A stretch of DNA of 64,000 nucleotides from Olivibacter domesticus (GTDB lineage Bacteria > Bacteroidota > Bacteroidia > Sphingobacteriales > Sphingobacteriaceae), in NCBI RefSeq assembly GCF_900109575.1, contig NZ_FOAF01000001.1:1-64000 (forward strand), written 5' to 3'. Made by a program: the position numbers and the translations under genes. Shown piece after piece: positions 26,252 to 35,068 of the stretch. The notes beneath the pieces are model-generated. The model was not told the DNA's origin and searched no databases. It saw nothing but the letters and a program-made list of their open reading frames with translations. Within the stretch, counting starts at the first letter, position 1, and the number at the start of each line of letters is the position of its first letter.

Positions 26252-27643
26252 TTAGTCTTCTAGCATCATAAAAAGATTATTCAAAGACTCCGAATAAAGC
26301 GGATGGGCAAATACGCAATAACGTATACGGTCGTACGTTATATTGCCTTCCATAGCCATTTGTAACACCGACATGATCTCGCCGCCCTCGGCACCAAGTA
26401 TGGCTACTCCTAATATCTTTTTTGTTTTAGTATCCACTATAGCTTTCATAAATCCACGTGTGTCACCAGTTTCAACCGCTCGCGCCACACTGGTCATTGG
26501 TAGCTTGGCAATTTTTATTGCTAATTTCCGTTTCTTAGCTTCGTTTTCACTTATTCCAACACGCCCTAAAGGAGGATCTGTAAACATGCAATAGGGGATT
26601 GGTCTGTTGTTGGCTTTATAGTTTTTATTTTCTAGAAGATTTCGATAAACAATCGTATAATCATTGTAAGAAATGTGCGTAAATGCCGGGCCACCTTTCA
26701 CGTCTCCCAGTGCATAAACTCCCTTTACATTTGTTTCCAATTTACTATTTACTTTTATATAACCCTTATCATCAAGCTTTACACCAGTTGCCACTAAATT
26801 CAATGTTTCGGTTTGTGGTGTACGTCCTGTGGCAACTAATATGTGACTGCAGGTGATCTCTTTTTCCTGCTGACGTTTTTTGACAGTGGCTACTATTTTT
26901 TTCTTATTGTTTTGTTTAAATTCAATTGCTTGTGAGTCCGTCAGTATATCTATACCTTCATGCATTAATATTTTTTGCATTTCTTCAGAAACGTCCTCAT
27001 CTTCATGTGGAATAAGTCGCTCTGATTTTTCAAGTATTGTTACTTTACTTCCAAATCGGCGGAACATTTGGCCGAATTCCAAACCGACATAATTGCCACC
27101 GATAACTAGCAAATGCTCAGGTGCCTTGTCTAAATCTAAAATGGTAGTAGAGGTGAGGTAATCTGTTGTTGCAAGTCCTTTTATCTTAGGTATAAGCGTT
27201 TTAAGACCTGTATTTAAAAATATAAGATCAGCTTTAACTATTTTTTCTTTACCGTTATTTAGTTTTATAGTGATTGTTTTGACATCTGTAAATGTTGCTT
27301 CACCGAAGATGAGATCTAGGTTTTTCGTTTCTTCCAGGGCCTTTTGATTTCCTTTTCGTGCATTTTCAACGATATTATCTTTGCGCTTTTTTATCTGCTT
27401 CATATCTACCCGGTAGGCTCTTATAGGAACACCTAGATCTGCGCTCTTCCCGGCAGCGTAAGCCGCTTTTGCTGATGCTGCCCAAGTTTTCGTTGGTGTG
27501 CATCCGTCATTTATGCAAGTACCACCAATCAATCTTTTTTCAATAAGTATCACCTTTTTTCCTGCATTGGCCAGTTTTTTAGCTAATGGGACACCAGCTT
27601 GACCGGAACCAACAACAATTGCATCATACTGCGTGATTTTCAT
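26252..27643 (-). CDS. FAD-dependent pyridine nucleotide-disulfide oxidoreductase
   Basis: A 463-residue flavoprotein of the glutathione/mercuric reductase family. N-terminal FAD site VVGSGQAG; redox-active cysteines C43 and C48 in GGTCINDGCTPTK; NAD(P) site VIGGNYVGLEFGQ; second FAD motif YALGDVKGG; C-terminal dimer/catalytic segment FAHPLYSES. There is no HMA domain and no terminal Cys pair, so it is not a true MerA. I start at the ATG at 27643, as the 19 residues upstream in frame do not fit the fold. It is 8 bases ahead of the ABC ATPase and heads the ergothioneine gene cluster, so reduction of oxidized ergothioneine or another low-molecular-weight disulfide is an attractive but unproven role. 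Confidence 0.85.
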   Translation of the reverse strand: MKITQYDAIVVGSGQAGVPLAKKLANAGKKVILIEKRLIGGTCINDGCTPTKTWAASAKAAYAAGKSADLGVPIRAYRVDMKQIKKRKDNIVENARKGNQKALEETKNLDLIFGEATFTDVKTITIKLNNGKEKIVKADLIFLNTGLKTLIPKIKGLATTDYLTSTTILDLDKAPEHLLVIGGNYVGLEFGQMFRRFGSKVTILEKSERLIPHEDEDVSEEMQKILMHEGIDILTDSQAIEFKQNNKKKIVATVKKRQQEKEITCSHILVATGRTPQTETLNLVATGVKLDDKGYIKVNSKLETNVKGVYALGDVKGGPAFTHISYNDYTIVYRNLLENKNYKANNRPIPYCMFTDPPLGRVGISENEAKKRKLAIKIAKLPMTSVARAVETGDTRGFMKAIVDTKTKKILGVAILGAEGGEIMSVLQMAMEGNITYDRIRYCVFAHPLYSESLNNLFMMLED

Positions 27644-27787
27644 ACGTTGGTTTTTTTGTTTAATAAATATCTTTGGAAAAACCATTAACCTTACGGTCAA
27701 TATTAAAATAGCTCACTTGAAAACACTTTATTTTCTAACAAGATAGCCTTGAAATGGTTTTTAAATAATTGGTTGCTTGCATGTAGT

Positions 27788-28291
27788 TTAAGAAGTAGGC
27801 CAAAGATTTTTTAGTTTGCGTATAAGGATAATTTGACCTGTATGGTAGGCTGTGTGATCGATAATCAATAATGCCTCGAGAAATAGGCTTTGACCAGTAC
27901 CATAATCAAATGGTTCTAGTAATTGTACTTCATGCCGAATAATGAACTTTGAGAATTCTTCTTGATCTCTCTTTATTTGGGTAATTGTTTGTGTCCACTT
28001 TTCCTCATTTAATGGTTGTTTGTCCTCAGGCCAGTATCCGGCCGGCCATGGTGGAGACTGATACTTCTCATTTCTTGAAAATTCAAGTATATCATATTGT
28101 GTGATGCGAATATGTTCTGCCAATTGCCATATGGTATAAGGAAATTCATTTTCCATTGAACCTGCTTGTTGCCATGTAAGGCCGTCCAATGCTTCAAATA
28201 CACTTACGTGAGCACCGCTTTGGTTAAAACGATCCAATAATTGATCACGTAATACTCTCGAATAGTTGATTTTCTTTTTAGCGTTTTCCAT
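27788..28291 (-). CDS. DinB-family protein
   Basis: A 167-residue four-helix protein of the DinB/YfiT group. The metal-binding histidines are probably those in IWQLAEHIRITQYD and IIDHTAYHTGQIILIRK. Members include bacillithiol-dependent transferases and maleylpyruvate isomerase-like enzymes; the substrate here is unknown. I use the ATG at 28291; a TTG 15 bases upstream is in frame. Separate from the ergothioneine cluster by 144 bases, although EgtB carries a related domain. Confidence 0.75.
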   Translation of the reverse strand: MENAKKKINYSRVLRDQLLDRFNQSGAHVSVFEALDGLTWQQAGSMENEFPYTIWQLAEHIRITQYDILEFSRNEKYQSPPWPAGYWPEDKQPLNEEKWTQTITQIKRDQEEFSKFIIRHEVQLLEPFDYGTGQSLFLEALLIIDHTAYHTGQIILIRKLKNLWPTS

Positions 28292-28503
28292 ATCTCTTAT
28301 TGTCAATAAACTGTTTCATCTTTAACAGTGTGGATATTGGATTGTTCTTGCAATATAGTAGCAATATACAAGATTTAGTTTGGCATTATCCTTGTTCTTT
28401 TTTATAGAACTAAGTTATGAGTTACTGTTATTTAATACTTGTCTTTAAAAAAAAGATAAAATCACTTTTAACAGTCGAACTAATCAAAAAGCATTTAACT
28501 GAT

Positions 28504-28719
28504 ATGAAAAAGTTTCTTTATAATTCGTCCGCAGATCTAGATAAGTTTCACTTGAAGTTAATCATTAGTTTAATTCTTTCGACAGCATCTTTTTTCTTGT
28601 TTCATCAAGTTTTTTTAAAGTTTCGTATCGATTACATCGTTATATTATCAATTTGTGTTGTTTTAGGAACCTTTGTTTATTTGCTTATGTTAAAGTATTT
28701 ATGGAAAGTAAAGTCTTAG
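28504..28719 (+). CDS. Small two-helix membrane protein
   Basis: A 71-residue ORF (ATG at 28504) with two hydrophobic helices, about residues 17-36 and 43-63, and a basic end (KYLWKVKS). I do not recognise a family. A longer reading from 28417 adds a basic stretch without support. Codon use looks like its neighbours, so it may be real, but evidence is only the membrane pattern. Confidence 0.4.
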   Translation: MKKFLYNSSADLDKFHLKLIISLILSTASFFLFHQVFLKFRIDYIVILSICVVLGTFVYLLMLKYLWKVKS

Positions 28720-28910
28720 CTACGTTTGCTTACTTTCTTCTTCTCGTTCCAAGAAATAAATATTTGTTCGCACTCTTTGCATGGAAAAATCTATAGCTTA
28801 TTTACATGTTAAATTCTACCACAGAAGGGTTAAAAGCGAGTACTCGGTGTCTCAAATTTATAACAAGACATAGTAAATACATTGTGAATATCTTTAAAAA
28901 GCCTTATTTC

Positions 28911-30374
28911 ATGAATTCAATTATTAGCCTTCTTTTAAAAAAGCATATCGTTTTTCCCGATCAATTTAACTATTTAAAAAAACAATGGCTTTTCACTGCG
29001 TTCCTAGTTTTTGCATTTGGATCCTCTTTTGCTCAAACCACGGTAAATAGCTTGTTTAGTGATCACATGGTTTTGCAACAAAATACCAAAATACCAGTTT
29101 GGGGAACTTCAAGTTCGAGCAATAGCGTAAAGGTAAAGTTTAATGGGCAAGAGATGACCGCAAAAGTTACTAACGGTAAATGGATGGCTACATTGCAGCC
29201 AATGCCTGTTGCAAAGAACGGGTTAACCATGGAGATTTTAGCTGATGATACGATTCGGATTCATGATATATTGATAGGCGAAGTATGGCTTTGCAGTGGG
29301 CAATCTAATATGGAACGTCAACTAGGGCCTCGTCCGCCACAGCGACCGATCGAGAATTGGGAGAATGAGAGAGATAAAGCTAATTATCCGTTGATCAGAG
29401 AATTTTATGTTCCTCGCCTTTATGCTAAATCGCCACAAAAAGATGCGTTTGGAAAATGGCGTGTATGTAGCCCCACTACTGTCGTTGATTTTTCGGGTGT
29501 AGGATATTTTTTTGCAGAAAAATTATATAAACAACTTAATGTACCCATTGGTATTTTGTTTTCTGCTTTCGGTGGTACCCCGGCTGAAGATTGGACGAGC
29601 AGGGCTGCATTAGAGAACAACCCAGAATTAAATAAAATCGTAAAAAATTATGTTGAAACGATGAAAGCAGATTATAAGCCTCGAGGCCAATGTCTTTCAG
29701 GCCTGTACAATGGTATGATTTATCCACTGCTTCCGTTTGCGATAAAAGGAGTAGCTTGGTACCAAGGTGAATCTAATAATAGTAGAGCGGCGCAGTATCA
29801 AAGTGTACTCAGTAATATGATAAAAAATTGGCGCCAAGATTTTAAACAAGGTGATTTTCCCTTCCTTATTGTACAGATTGCACCTAATAAGAACATGAAG
29901 CCTGAATTGCGAGAAGCTCAACGTTTAGTGGTAGAAGAGGTGCCTAATACAGCTCTTATTGTAACGACAGATTGCGGCGATGCCGACGATATACATCCAA
30001 CAAATAAACGTCCGGTGGGAGAGCGTTTGGCGTTGGCAGCAAACGCCTTAGGCTATCATGGAAAGAATGAGTATCGGGGACCCGTGTGTAAGTCCCATGA
30101 GGTAAAAGGAAATAAATTGTATTTATATTTTGAACATATTGGCGCCGGTTTAGTTGCAGGCAGGAATAAGGGGCAGTTACAAGGATTCGAGATTGCAGGT
30201 GCCGACGGAAACTATCGGTTAGCTGAAGCAGTTGTACAAGGATCTGCAATTGTATTAAGTAGTCCGCATGTACAAGAACCCAAATCCGCAAGGTACGGTT
30301 GGGATAATGTTCCTGATGTTAATCTTTATAATAGCGAAGGCTTACCTGCGTCACCCTTTATAATAAGGAATTGA
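28911..30374 (+). CDS. Sialate O-acetylesterase-like SGNH esterase
   Basis: A 487-residue exported carbohydrate esterase. A hydrophobic signal segment (about residues 26-41, ending SSFAQ) precedes the enzyme; a long basic stretch comes before it, so the exact start is uncertain (an in-frame ATG exists at 28806). The catalytic serine motif WLCSGQSNME, the GAFGGTPAEDWTS-like oxyanion block, VAWYQGESN and the Asp-His element DADDIHP are seen. The family removes acetyl groups from sialic acids or plant glycans. No PUL genes are next to it. Confidence 0.85.
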   Translation: MNSIISLLLKKHIVFPDQFNYLKKQWLFTAFLVFAFGSSFAQTTVNSLFSDHMVLQQNTKIPVWGTSSSSNSVKVKFNGQEMTAKVTNGKWMATLQPMPVAKNGLTMEILADDTIRIHDILIGEVWLCSGQSNMERQLGPRPPQRPIENWENERDKANYPLIREFYVPRLYAKSPQKDAFGKWRVCSPTTVVDFSGVGYFFAEKLYKQLNVPIGILFSAFGGTPAEDWTSRAALENNPELNKIVKNYVETMKADYKPRGQCLSGLYNGMIYPLLPFAIKGVAWYQGESNNSRAAQYQSVLSNMIKNWRQDFKQGDFPFLIVQIAPNKNMKPELREAQRLVVEEVPNTALIVTTDCGDADDIHPTNKRPVGERLALAANALGYHGKNEYRGPVCKSHEVKGNKLYLYFEHIGAGLVAGRNKGQLQGFEIAGADGNYRLAEAVVQGSAIVLSSPHVQEPKSARYGWDNVPDVNLYNSEGLPASPFIIRN

Positions 30375-30382
30375 ATGCTATT

Positions 30383-30414
30383 ACAAAAGGCCCGGCTAAT
30401 GTCGGGCCTTTTGT
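30383..30414. terminator. Bidirectional terminator
   Basis: A 12-bp stem (30383-30394 with 30403-30414) between the convergent esterase and YceI genes, with A/T runs on both flanks. Confidence 0.88.
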
Positions 30415-30415
30415 G

Positions 30416-31087
30416 TTAATTTTTGATCGCCTTAAGGTCAAATCCTATTACTACATCTTTGCTAATCGCCCAATTTTCAGGGCTTCCCTCCGTTTTATAG
30501 TTAATGCCCCAAGCGCTCCGGTCAATGGTAAACTTGGCCTTTGCTGTTAACTCATTGTCTGTTACTGCTACTTGCGCTGGGAAGGTGATGTTCAAAGTAC
30601 TATCCTTTAAGGTAAGATTGCCACTAATAACATTAGTAGCACCAGGGAGCAAACTCTTTTGCTGTGTGCTATCGTACGGTGCAACCGATGTGATCACAAA
30701 TTTAGCGGTTGGATATTTTGTCGCGTCAAAAAAATCGGCACTTTTTAAATGCCCTTCCAAATCTGTGTGTTTTTTGTCTGCTTCCGTTACAGACTTAGGG
30801 TCTACTTGTAAGCCGGTCAAACTGAACTCTAGATCACCAGCAGTTATTGCTCCATTTTCTGCAGACAGAGAGCCGTTGGTGACTTTGATAATTCCAAATC
30901 TTGGCGCTAATCCACCTTTATGGGTGGCATTCCAATCAACGCGCGTTGTTAAGGTGTCAATCTGATAACTGTTGCCGCTCGATACTGCGGCTTCTTTCTT
31001 TTCCTCGGTTTTAGCTTGATCGCTTGAGGTACCGCCACATGCTGCGAGAAGTAGGAGCAGGGCAAATGCTGGAATCATTTTCTTCAT
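30416..31087 (-). CDS. YceI-family lipoprotein
   Basis: A 223-residue lipoprotein: the signal peptide ends in the lipobox LLAAC (Cys17), followed by a charged linker and a YceI domain (about 40-222). Typical pieces are IDTLTTRVDWNATHKGG, HLKSADFFDATKYPTAKFVITSV and the closing VVIGFDLKAIK. YceI proteins are lipocalin-like barrels that bind isoprenoid-type lipids; the ligand here is not known. Confidence 0.88.
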   Translation of the reverse strand: MKKMIPAFALLLLLAACGGTSSDQAKTEEKKEAAVSSGNSYQIDTLTTRVDWNATHKGGLAPRFGIIKVTNGSLSAENGAITAGDLEFSLTGLQVDPKSVTEADKKHTDLEGHLKSADFFDATKYPTAKFVITSVAPYDSTQQKSLLPGATNVISGNLTLKDSTLNITFPAQVAVTDNELTAKAKFTIDRSAWGINYKTEGSPENWAISKDVVIGFDLKAIKN

Positions 31088-31324
31088 AGAATGCTTTATT
31101 TTAAAAGTCTATAAAAGTAGTAGAATTACACGATATTTAAAAGTACTTTGAAAAATCCTAATTCAGTGTTAACCGAAGCAATTATTCAAGCTTGTTGGCT
31201 GCAGTTGTTTAAACATTGATAATGTGCTGTTGCAAAGCATTGCTAATGTACTTGAAAGGAGCCAAATAATAGCTATTCACAACTAATATTGTCACAATGG
31301 CTTCTAATTTATTATATTTATCAC

Positions 31325-31774
31325 ATGAAAATTTCCTTTTTGCCTATCACATTGCTTCTTATTTCGCTAATGTCATGTAATCCATCAAAGAAGTCATCCA
31401 TACCGATAGAAGGAACATGGCGATTGGTGTCCGCTACCACAATCAAACAGGGGGTTAGTTCCACAACTGATTATACAAAGAAATCTAGTATGATAAAGAT
31501 AATCAACCATTCTCATTTTGCCTTCTTAAGACACGACGTAAACAGTCCGAAAGACTCTTCGAATCGTTTTGATGCAGGTGGTGGCAGTTATACGCTGAAA
31601 GGTGATATATATACGGAACATTTGGATTATTACAGCAATCGAAATTGGGAAGGGAACACCTTCAATTTTACCGTAAGTATTAGTAATGATACACTTATGC
31701 AAAAAGGAGTGGAAAAAGTTGAGCAGGAAGGTGTCGATCATGAAATCATCGAACGATATGTTCGGGTTAGATAG
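31325..31774 (+). CDS. Lipocalin-like lipoprotein
   Basis: A 149-residue protein with a lipoprotein signal (MKISFLPITLLLISLMSC, Cys18) and an eight-strand pattern beginning IEGTWRLVSATT, as in Bacteroidota lipocalin-like proteins. The ATG at 31325 is preferred over a TTG 36 bases upstream because it starts the signal peptide. Function unknown. Confidence 0.7.
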   Translation: MKISFLPITLLLISLMSCNPSKKSSIPIEGTWRLVSATTIKQGVSSTTDYTKKSSMIKIINHSHFAFLRHDVNSPKDSSNRFDAGGGSYTLKGDIYTEHLDYYSNRNWEGNTFNFTVSISNDTLMQKGVEKVEQEGVDHEIIERYVRVR

Positions 31775-31851
31775 GCTGCTAATTAAACCTATATGAAATG
31801 ATTAAACCAATTGTGCAGCTTTCATTTAAACCTTTCTTATTTAATATTAAG

Positions 31852-32061
31852 GCAACCAAAGATGGCATGTTCAGGGCGTACAACAAAAGAACAGGAGAAC
31901 TGCTGCTGGAAAAAACACTTCCAGCAGCAGGTTTCGCTACTCCGAGCACTTATGAAGTTGGTCGTAAGCAATATGTAGTAATAGCCTGTGGAGGAACCAA
32001 GTTAGGAATGTCAAAAGGCGATAGTTACGTTGCTTTTGCTTACCTTAGTAATAGCGCTTGA
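31852..32061 (+). pseudogene. Remnant of a PQQ-dependent quinoprotein dehydrogenase (3' end only)
   Basis: About 70 codons match the extreme C terminus of membrane/periplasmic quinoprotein glucose dehydrogenases: [32 protein letters not shown] and [14 protein letters not shown]. Upstream of ATKDG the frame (open from 31798) has no family similarity that I can see, so roughly the first 90% of a normal gene is missing. The remaining piece lacks the propeller and cannot be an enzyme. Deletion scar or rearrangement breakpoint near 31850. Confidence 0.75.
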
Positions 32062-32074
32062 ATAATGTTCTTTT

Positions 32075-32839
32075 TTAAAGATTCATGCCGCCTGACGCTT
32101 CAATCCGTTGTCCATTAATCCATCGTGCGTCATCCGTACATAAAAAGGCGACCACCCCCCCAATATCATCAGGAAGCCCTACGCGTCCAAGTGCTGTAAC
32201 GTTCGCTATCTGCACATTGACTTCTTTATTATCTCGTACGAGCCCCCCACCAAAATCGGTTTCGATGGCTCCTGGAGCAACTACATTTGCTGCAATCCCA
32301 CGTGCACCCAACTCTTTTGCTAAATAGCGTGTAAGGGTCTCAATTGCACTTTTCATGGAACCATAAGCCGAGGAACCCGGAAAAGAGAAGCGTGCAAGAC
32401 CGGAAGAGATATTGATGATACGTCCACTATCATTCATAAACTGTAGTGCCTTCTGTGTTAAAAAAAACACACCTTTATAATGAATATTCAACGCAGTATC
32501 AAATTGTTCTTCTGTCGTTTCGGAGAAAGATGCGTGAAGACCAGTCCCTGCGTTATTGATTAGAAAGTCAAAGTGTTCGGTCTTGAAAGTATCTTTTAAG
32601 ACCGTTTTTACTTCATTAAAAAAAGCATCAAACCCCTTAATCTCACCTGCATTTAATTGTATTGCTTTCGCTTTTTGTCCAAATTGTTCAATTTCCGAAA
32701 CAACAGAAAGTGCTTCCTCTTTTTTGCTATTGTATGTAAGGATTACGTCAAACCCCTTTTCGGCAATTCGGAGAGCCATATTTTTTCCCAAGCCACGGCT
32801 ACCACCTGTGACTAATGCGATTTTATTCTTTGTCATCAT
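32075..32839 (-). CDS. Short-chain dehydrogenase/reductase
   Basis: A 254-residue NAD(P)-dependent SDR oxidoreductase. Cofactor motif TGGSRGLG (residues 12-19), NNAG, the catalytic Ser (ISSG) and YGSMK, and the closing WINGQRIEASGGMN are present. It resembles 3-oxoacyl-ACP reductase-like enzymes; the substrate is unknown. It lies directly downstream of an AraC-type regulator on the same strand, 91 bases apart, which probably controls it. Confidence 0.9.
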   Translation of the reverse strand: MMTKNKIALVTGGSRGLGKNMALRIAEKGFDVILTYNSKKEEALSVVSEIEQFGQKAKAIQLNAGEIKGFDAFFNEVKTVLKDTFKTEHFDFLINNAGTGLHASFSETTEEQFDTALNIHYKGVFFLTQKALQFMNDSGRIINISSGLARFSFPGSSAYGSMKSAIETLTRYLAKELGARGIAANVVAPGAIETDFGGGLVRDNKEVNVQIANVTALGRVGLPDDIGGVVAFLCTDDARWINGQRIEASGGMNL

Positions 32840-32930
32840 TTTTTATTTATTTGATAAGACAAAGGTCATATAAATAATGCTCAAGCTGTTTGCAAAAAGC
32901 AAAACAATCGTTGCAAAAATCAAATTATAT

Positions 32931-33839
32931 TTATTGTATTCTGAAACTGTTGGGAGAAAAGGTTGTTTGTTTTCTGAAAAAATTGGAAAAATGAGCTACT
33001 TCTTCAAACCCTAAAGAATAAGCAATTTCTGAGATATTCCAATCGGTTTGTTTTAGTAATATTTTGGCTTCCTGTGTAATTCGGTTACTAATAATACTAG
33101 TGGTGGTTTTGCCTGTGTTTTCTTTGAGAACTTTGTTCAAATAATTGACATGAATAGCCAAACGATCGGCATAATCTTTAGCTGCCCGCAAATGCAAGCG
33201 TTGCTGCGGTGATTCTATTGGAAACTGCCGTTCCAATAATTCGATGAATAAAGAAGTAACCCTTGAAGCTGCATTATGTGTAGGATGCAATGCACCGGCA
33301 GGTTGTAATTTTTGTCCGTAATGAATGATTTCCAATACATAATTACGTAACAGATCATACTTATATACATAATCTGAAGACAATTCTTTATTCATCTTCA
33401 TGAAAATACTTGTAAGCTCTTCTACCTGTTCATTTGTAACCTGAAATATAGGAAAGCCACCGGGTTGAAAAATAGGTAAGTCTTCCAGCACCACACCGCT
33501 TTTATTGCGAATAAGAAATTCATCGGTAAAAACACAAAAGTAGCCAGTCTGATTTTCGTCTTCTGGTACCCAATGATAAGGTACCCTTGGCGTGGCGAAG
33601 AGCAATGCGCTTTTTTGAATATCAATTACCTTGTCGGCATATTCAGCCCTGTTTTTTCCTTGTATTAAGCTGATTTTATAATAAGCTCTTTTGTTGTAGG
33701 GCATCACTGATCTTACCTTAAGCTGTGCAAACACTTCTTTGTAGCTGAATACGTTGAAATGCCCGATTTCCTTTGCTATCTCTTGGGGGATATTAGTAGC
33801 TATCTGTTTGTAAAATTGCTCAAGTGTTGTGTTTTCCAT
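32931..33839 (-). CDS. AraC-family transcriptional regulator
   Basis: A 302-residue regulator with an N-terminal cupin-like sensor (about 1-190) and a C-terminal double helix-turn-helix (about 205-300: LAIHVNYLNKVLKENTGKTT, then ISEIAYSLGFEEVAHFSNFFRK). I start at the ATG at 33839 (MENTTLEQF). A -7 element TATATTTG lies at 33868-33861. The SDR gene follows; regulator and enzyme form a typical small detoxification pair. Confidence 0.88.
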   Translation of the reverse strand: MENTTLEQFYKQIATNIPQEIAKEIGHFNVFSYKEVFAQLKVRSVMPYNKRAYYKISLIQGKNRAEYADKVIDIQKSALLFATPRVPYHWVPEDENQTGYFCVFTDEFLIRNKSGVVLEDLPIFQPGGFPIFQVTNEQVEELTSIFMKMNKELSSDYVYKYDLLRNYVLEIIHYGQKLQPAGALHPTHNAASRVTSLFIELLERQFPIESPQQRLHLRAAKDYADRLAIHVNYLNKVLKENTGKTTTSIISNRITQEAKILLKQTDWNISEIAYSLGFEEVAHFSNFFRKQTTFSPNSFRIQ

Positions 33840-33860
33840 ATCGAAGAGATTTGTAAAAAT

Positions 33861-33868
33861 CAAATATA
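33861..33868 (-). promoter_or_regulatory. Candidate -7 element of the AraC regulator gene
   Basis: TATATTTG on the minus strand, a full TAnnTTTG match 21 bases before the start codon. The -33 part is not evident. Confidence 0.4.
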
Positions 33869-33912
33869 AAGAACGGATTTGAATTGAAAAATTAAATCAC
33901 AACGCTGTTCAA

Positions 33913-34392
33913 TTAATAAAGCCCTTTTTTCTCCTTTTGTTCCCATGAATGAAAAGGTTTAAGAAACTTTTCATCGTGATAAAGTTCAAAAGAAATCTTT
34001 CTCTCAGCTATCGATAACGCTATTTCCTCGTAGATAAAGGCGTCATCGAAGCCAGCAGCGGCAGCGGTAAATCGCGTGCACGCATATATTACGCGTGTTG
34101 GTCTCGCCCAATAAATAGCACCAAGGCACATAGGGCAGGGCTCACAGGAGGCGTAAAGTGTACAACCTGTTAACTGATATGTCCCGAGCTGCTCGCATGC
34201 ATTTCTTATAGCAACGATTTCAGCGTGCGCGGTAGGGTCATTACAGGACGTAACTAAATTGGAGCCGCTCCCTATAACTTTTTCATTTTTTACGATGACA
34301 CATCCGAAAGGTCCTCCTTTGTTATTGATCACACCTTCGGTAGCAAGATCAACAGCTTGTTGGAGAAATGAGATGTCTTTTTGAGTAATCAT
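33913..34392 (-). CDS. Guanine deaminase-type nucleoside/base deaminase
   Basis: A 159-residue zinc-dependent deaminase of the CDA fold. Zinc ligands and catalytic Glu are seen in H56-A-E58 and P-C86-P-M-C89; the GTYQLTGCTLYASCEPCPMC block and the C-terminal PF-W segment (KPFHSWEQ) match GuaD-type guanine deaminases better than TadA. It would turn guanine into xanthine. Neighbours give no further clue. Confidence 0.82.
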   Translation of the reverse strand: MITQKDISFLQQAVDLATEGVINNKGGPFGCVIVKNEKVIGSGSNLVTSCNDPTAHAEIVAIRNACEQLGTYQLTGCTLYASCEPCPMCLGAIYWARPTRVIYACTRFTAAAAGFDDAFIYEEIALSIAERKISFELYHDEKFLKPFHSWEQKEKKGLY

Positions 34393-34438
34393 AATGCCCT
34401 ATTATTTAACTAATTTATGATTTTCTTATAAATGTTTC

Positions 34439-35068
34439 TTACTGTGCAAAAGCGTGCGCTATTGTGGAACGGTACTTTGCATCTTTCTCTTGAAATTCAA
34501 TGCTTCGCTTATAGGTATCGAAAGTGAAAAATATCTCCCCAGGATTTGATGATTTTTGATCGAAGAACAATTTGAAACTATTCGTAGAAGATTTATCGAG
34601 ATTAACGGGTTTTTTATTTGAAAAAAATGCCAGAGGTTGGATAGGTTCTGTTTTCATTTTGTCAATACCGTTTACATGCCATAGTTGACCTAAGGCTGAA
34701 ACAAATAAGTCGCTTTCCATTCCCGATTTCTTAAACGTTACTGACCCTGTCTTGAATCCATCTTTTTCATTTACAGACCCGTCACTGTTAATTCCAGCAG
34801 GGATAGTTTTGTTAACTTCTACTATGAACCCAACTGTATCGTTTAGATATAATCCTTTCGCCACATAGGAAATGGACGTATCTCCTTCCACTTTATCCAC
34901 TATACCAAGGAAAATAGAGGAGGGATTTTCAGAATTTCTGACAATAGGCACCAGTTTCGTGGTTCCCCTATTAGACTCACCTGATGTCGAAGCATTGTTG
35001 CAAGATGATAGGAGGGCAATTGACAATAATATCGTCATTGACGGATTTATTTTTCTTCTTTTAATCAT
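34439..35068 (-). CDS. Unrecognised lipoprotein
   Basis: A 209-residue protein with a lipoprotein signal (lipobox LLSSC, Cys23), a short Ser/Asn linker and a mainly beta domain. No family is recognised; the ending SIEFQEKDAKYRSTIAHAFAQ is not diagnostic. It is 46 bases upstream of the deaminase gene on the same strand but need not share its function. Confidence 0.6.
   Translation of the reverse strand: MIKRRKINPSMTILLSIALLSSCNNASTSGESNRGTTKLVPIVRNSENPSSIFLGIVDKVEGDTSISYVAKGLYLNDTVGFIVEVNKTIPAGINSDGSVNEKDGFKTGSVTFKKSGMESDLFVSALGQLWHVNGIDKMKTEPIQPLAFFSNKKPVNLDKSSTNSFKLFFDQKSSNPGEIFFTFDTYKRSIEFQEKDAKYRSTIAHAFAQ

Noticed and set aside
26252-27643. Calling the flavoprotein a mercuric reductase (MerA)
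   Set aside because: No N-terminal HMA domain, no C-terminal Cys pair and no mer genes nearby.
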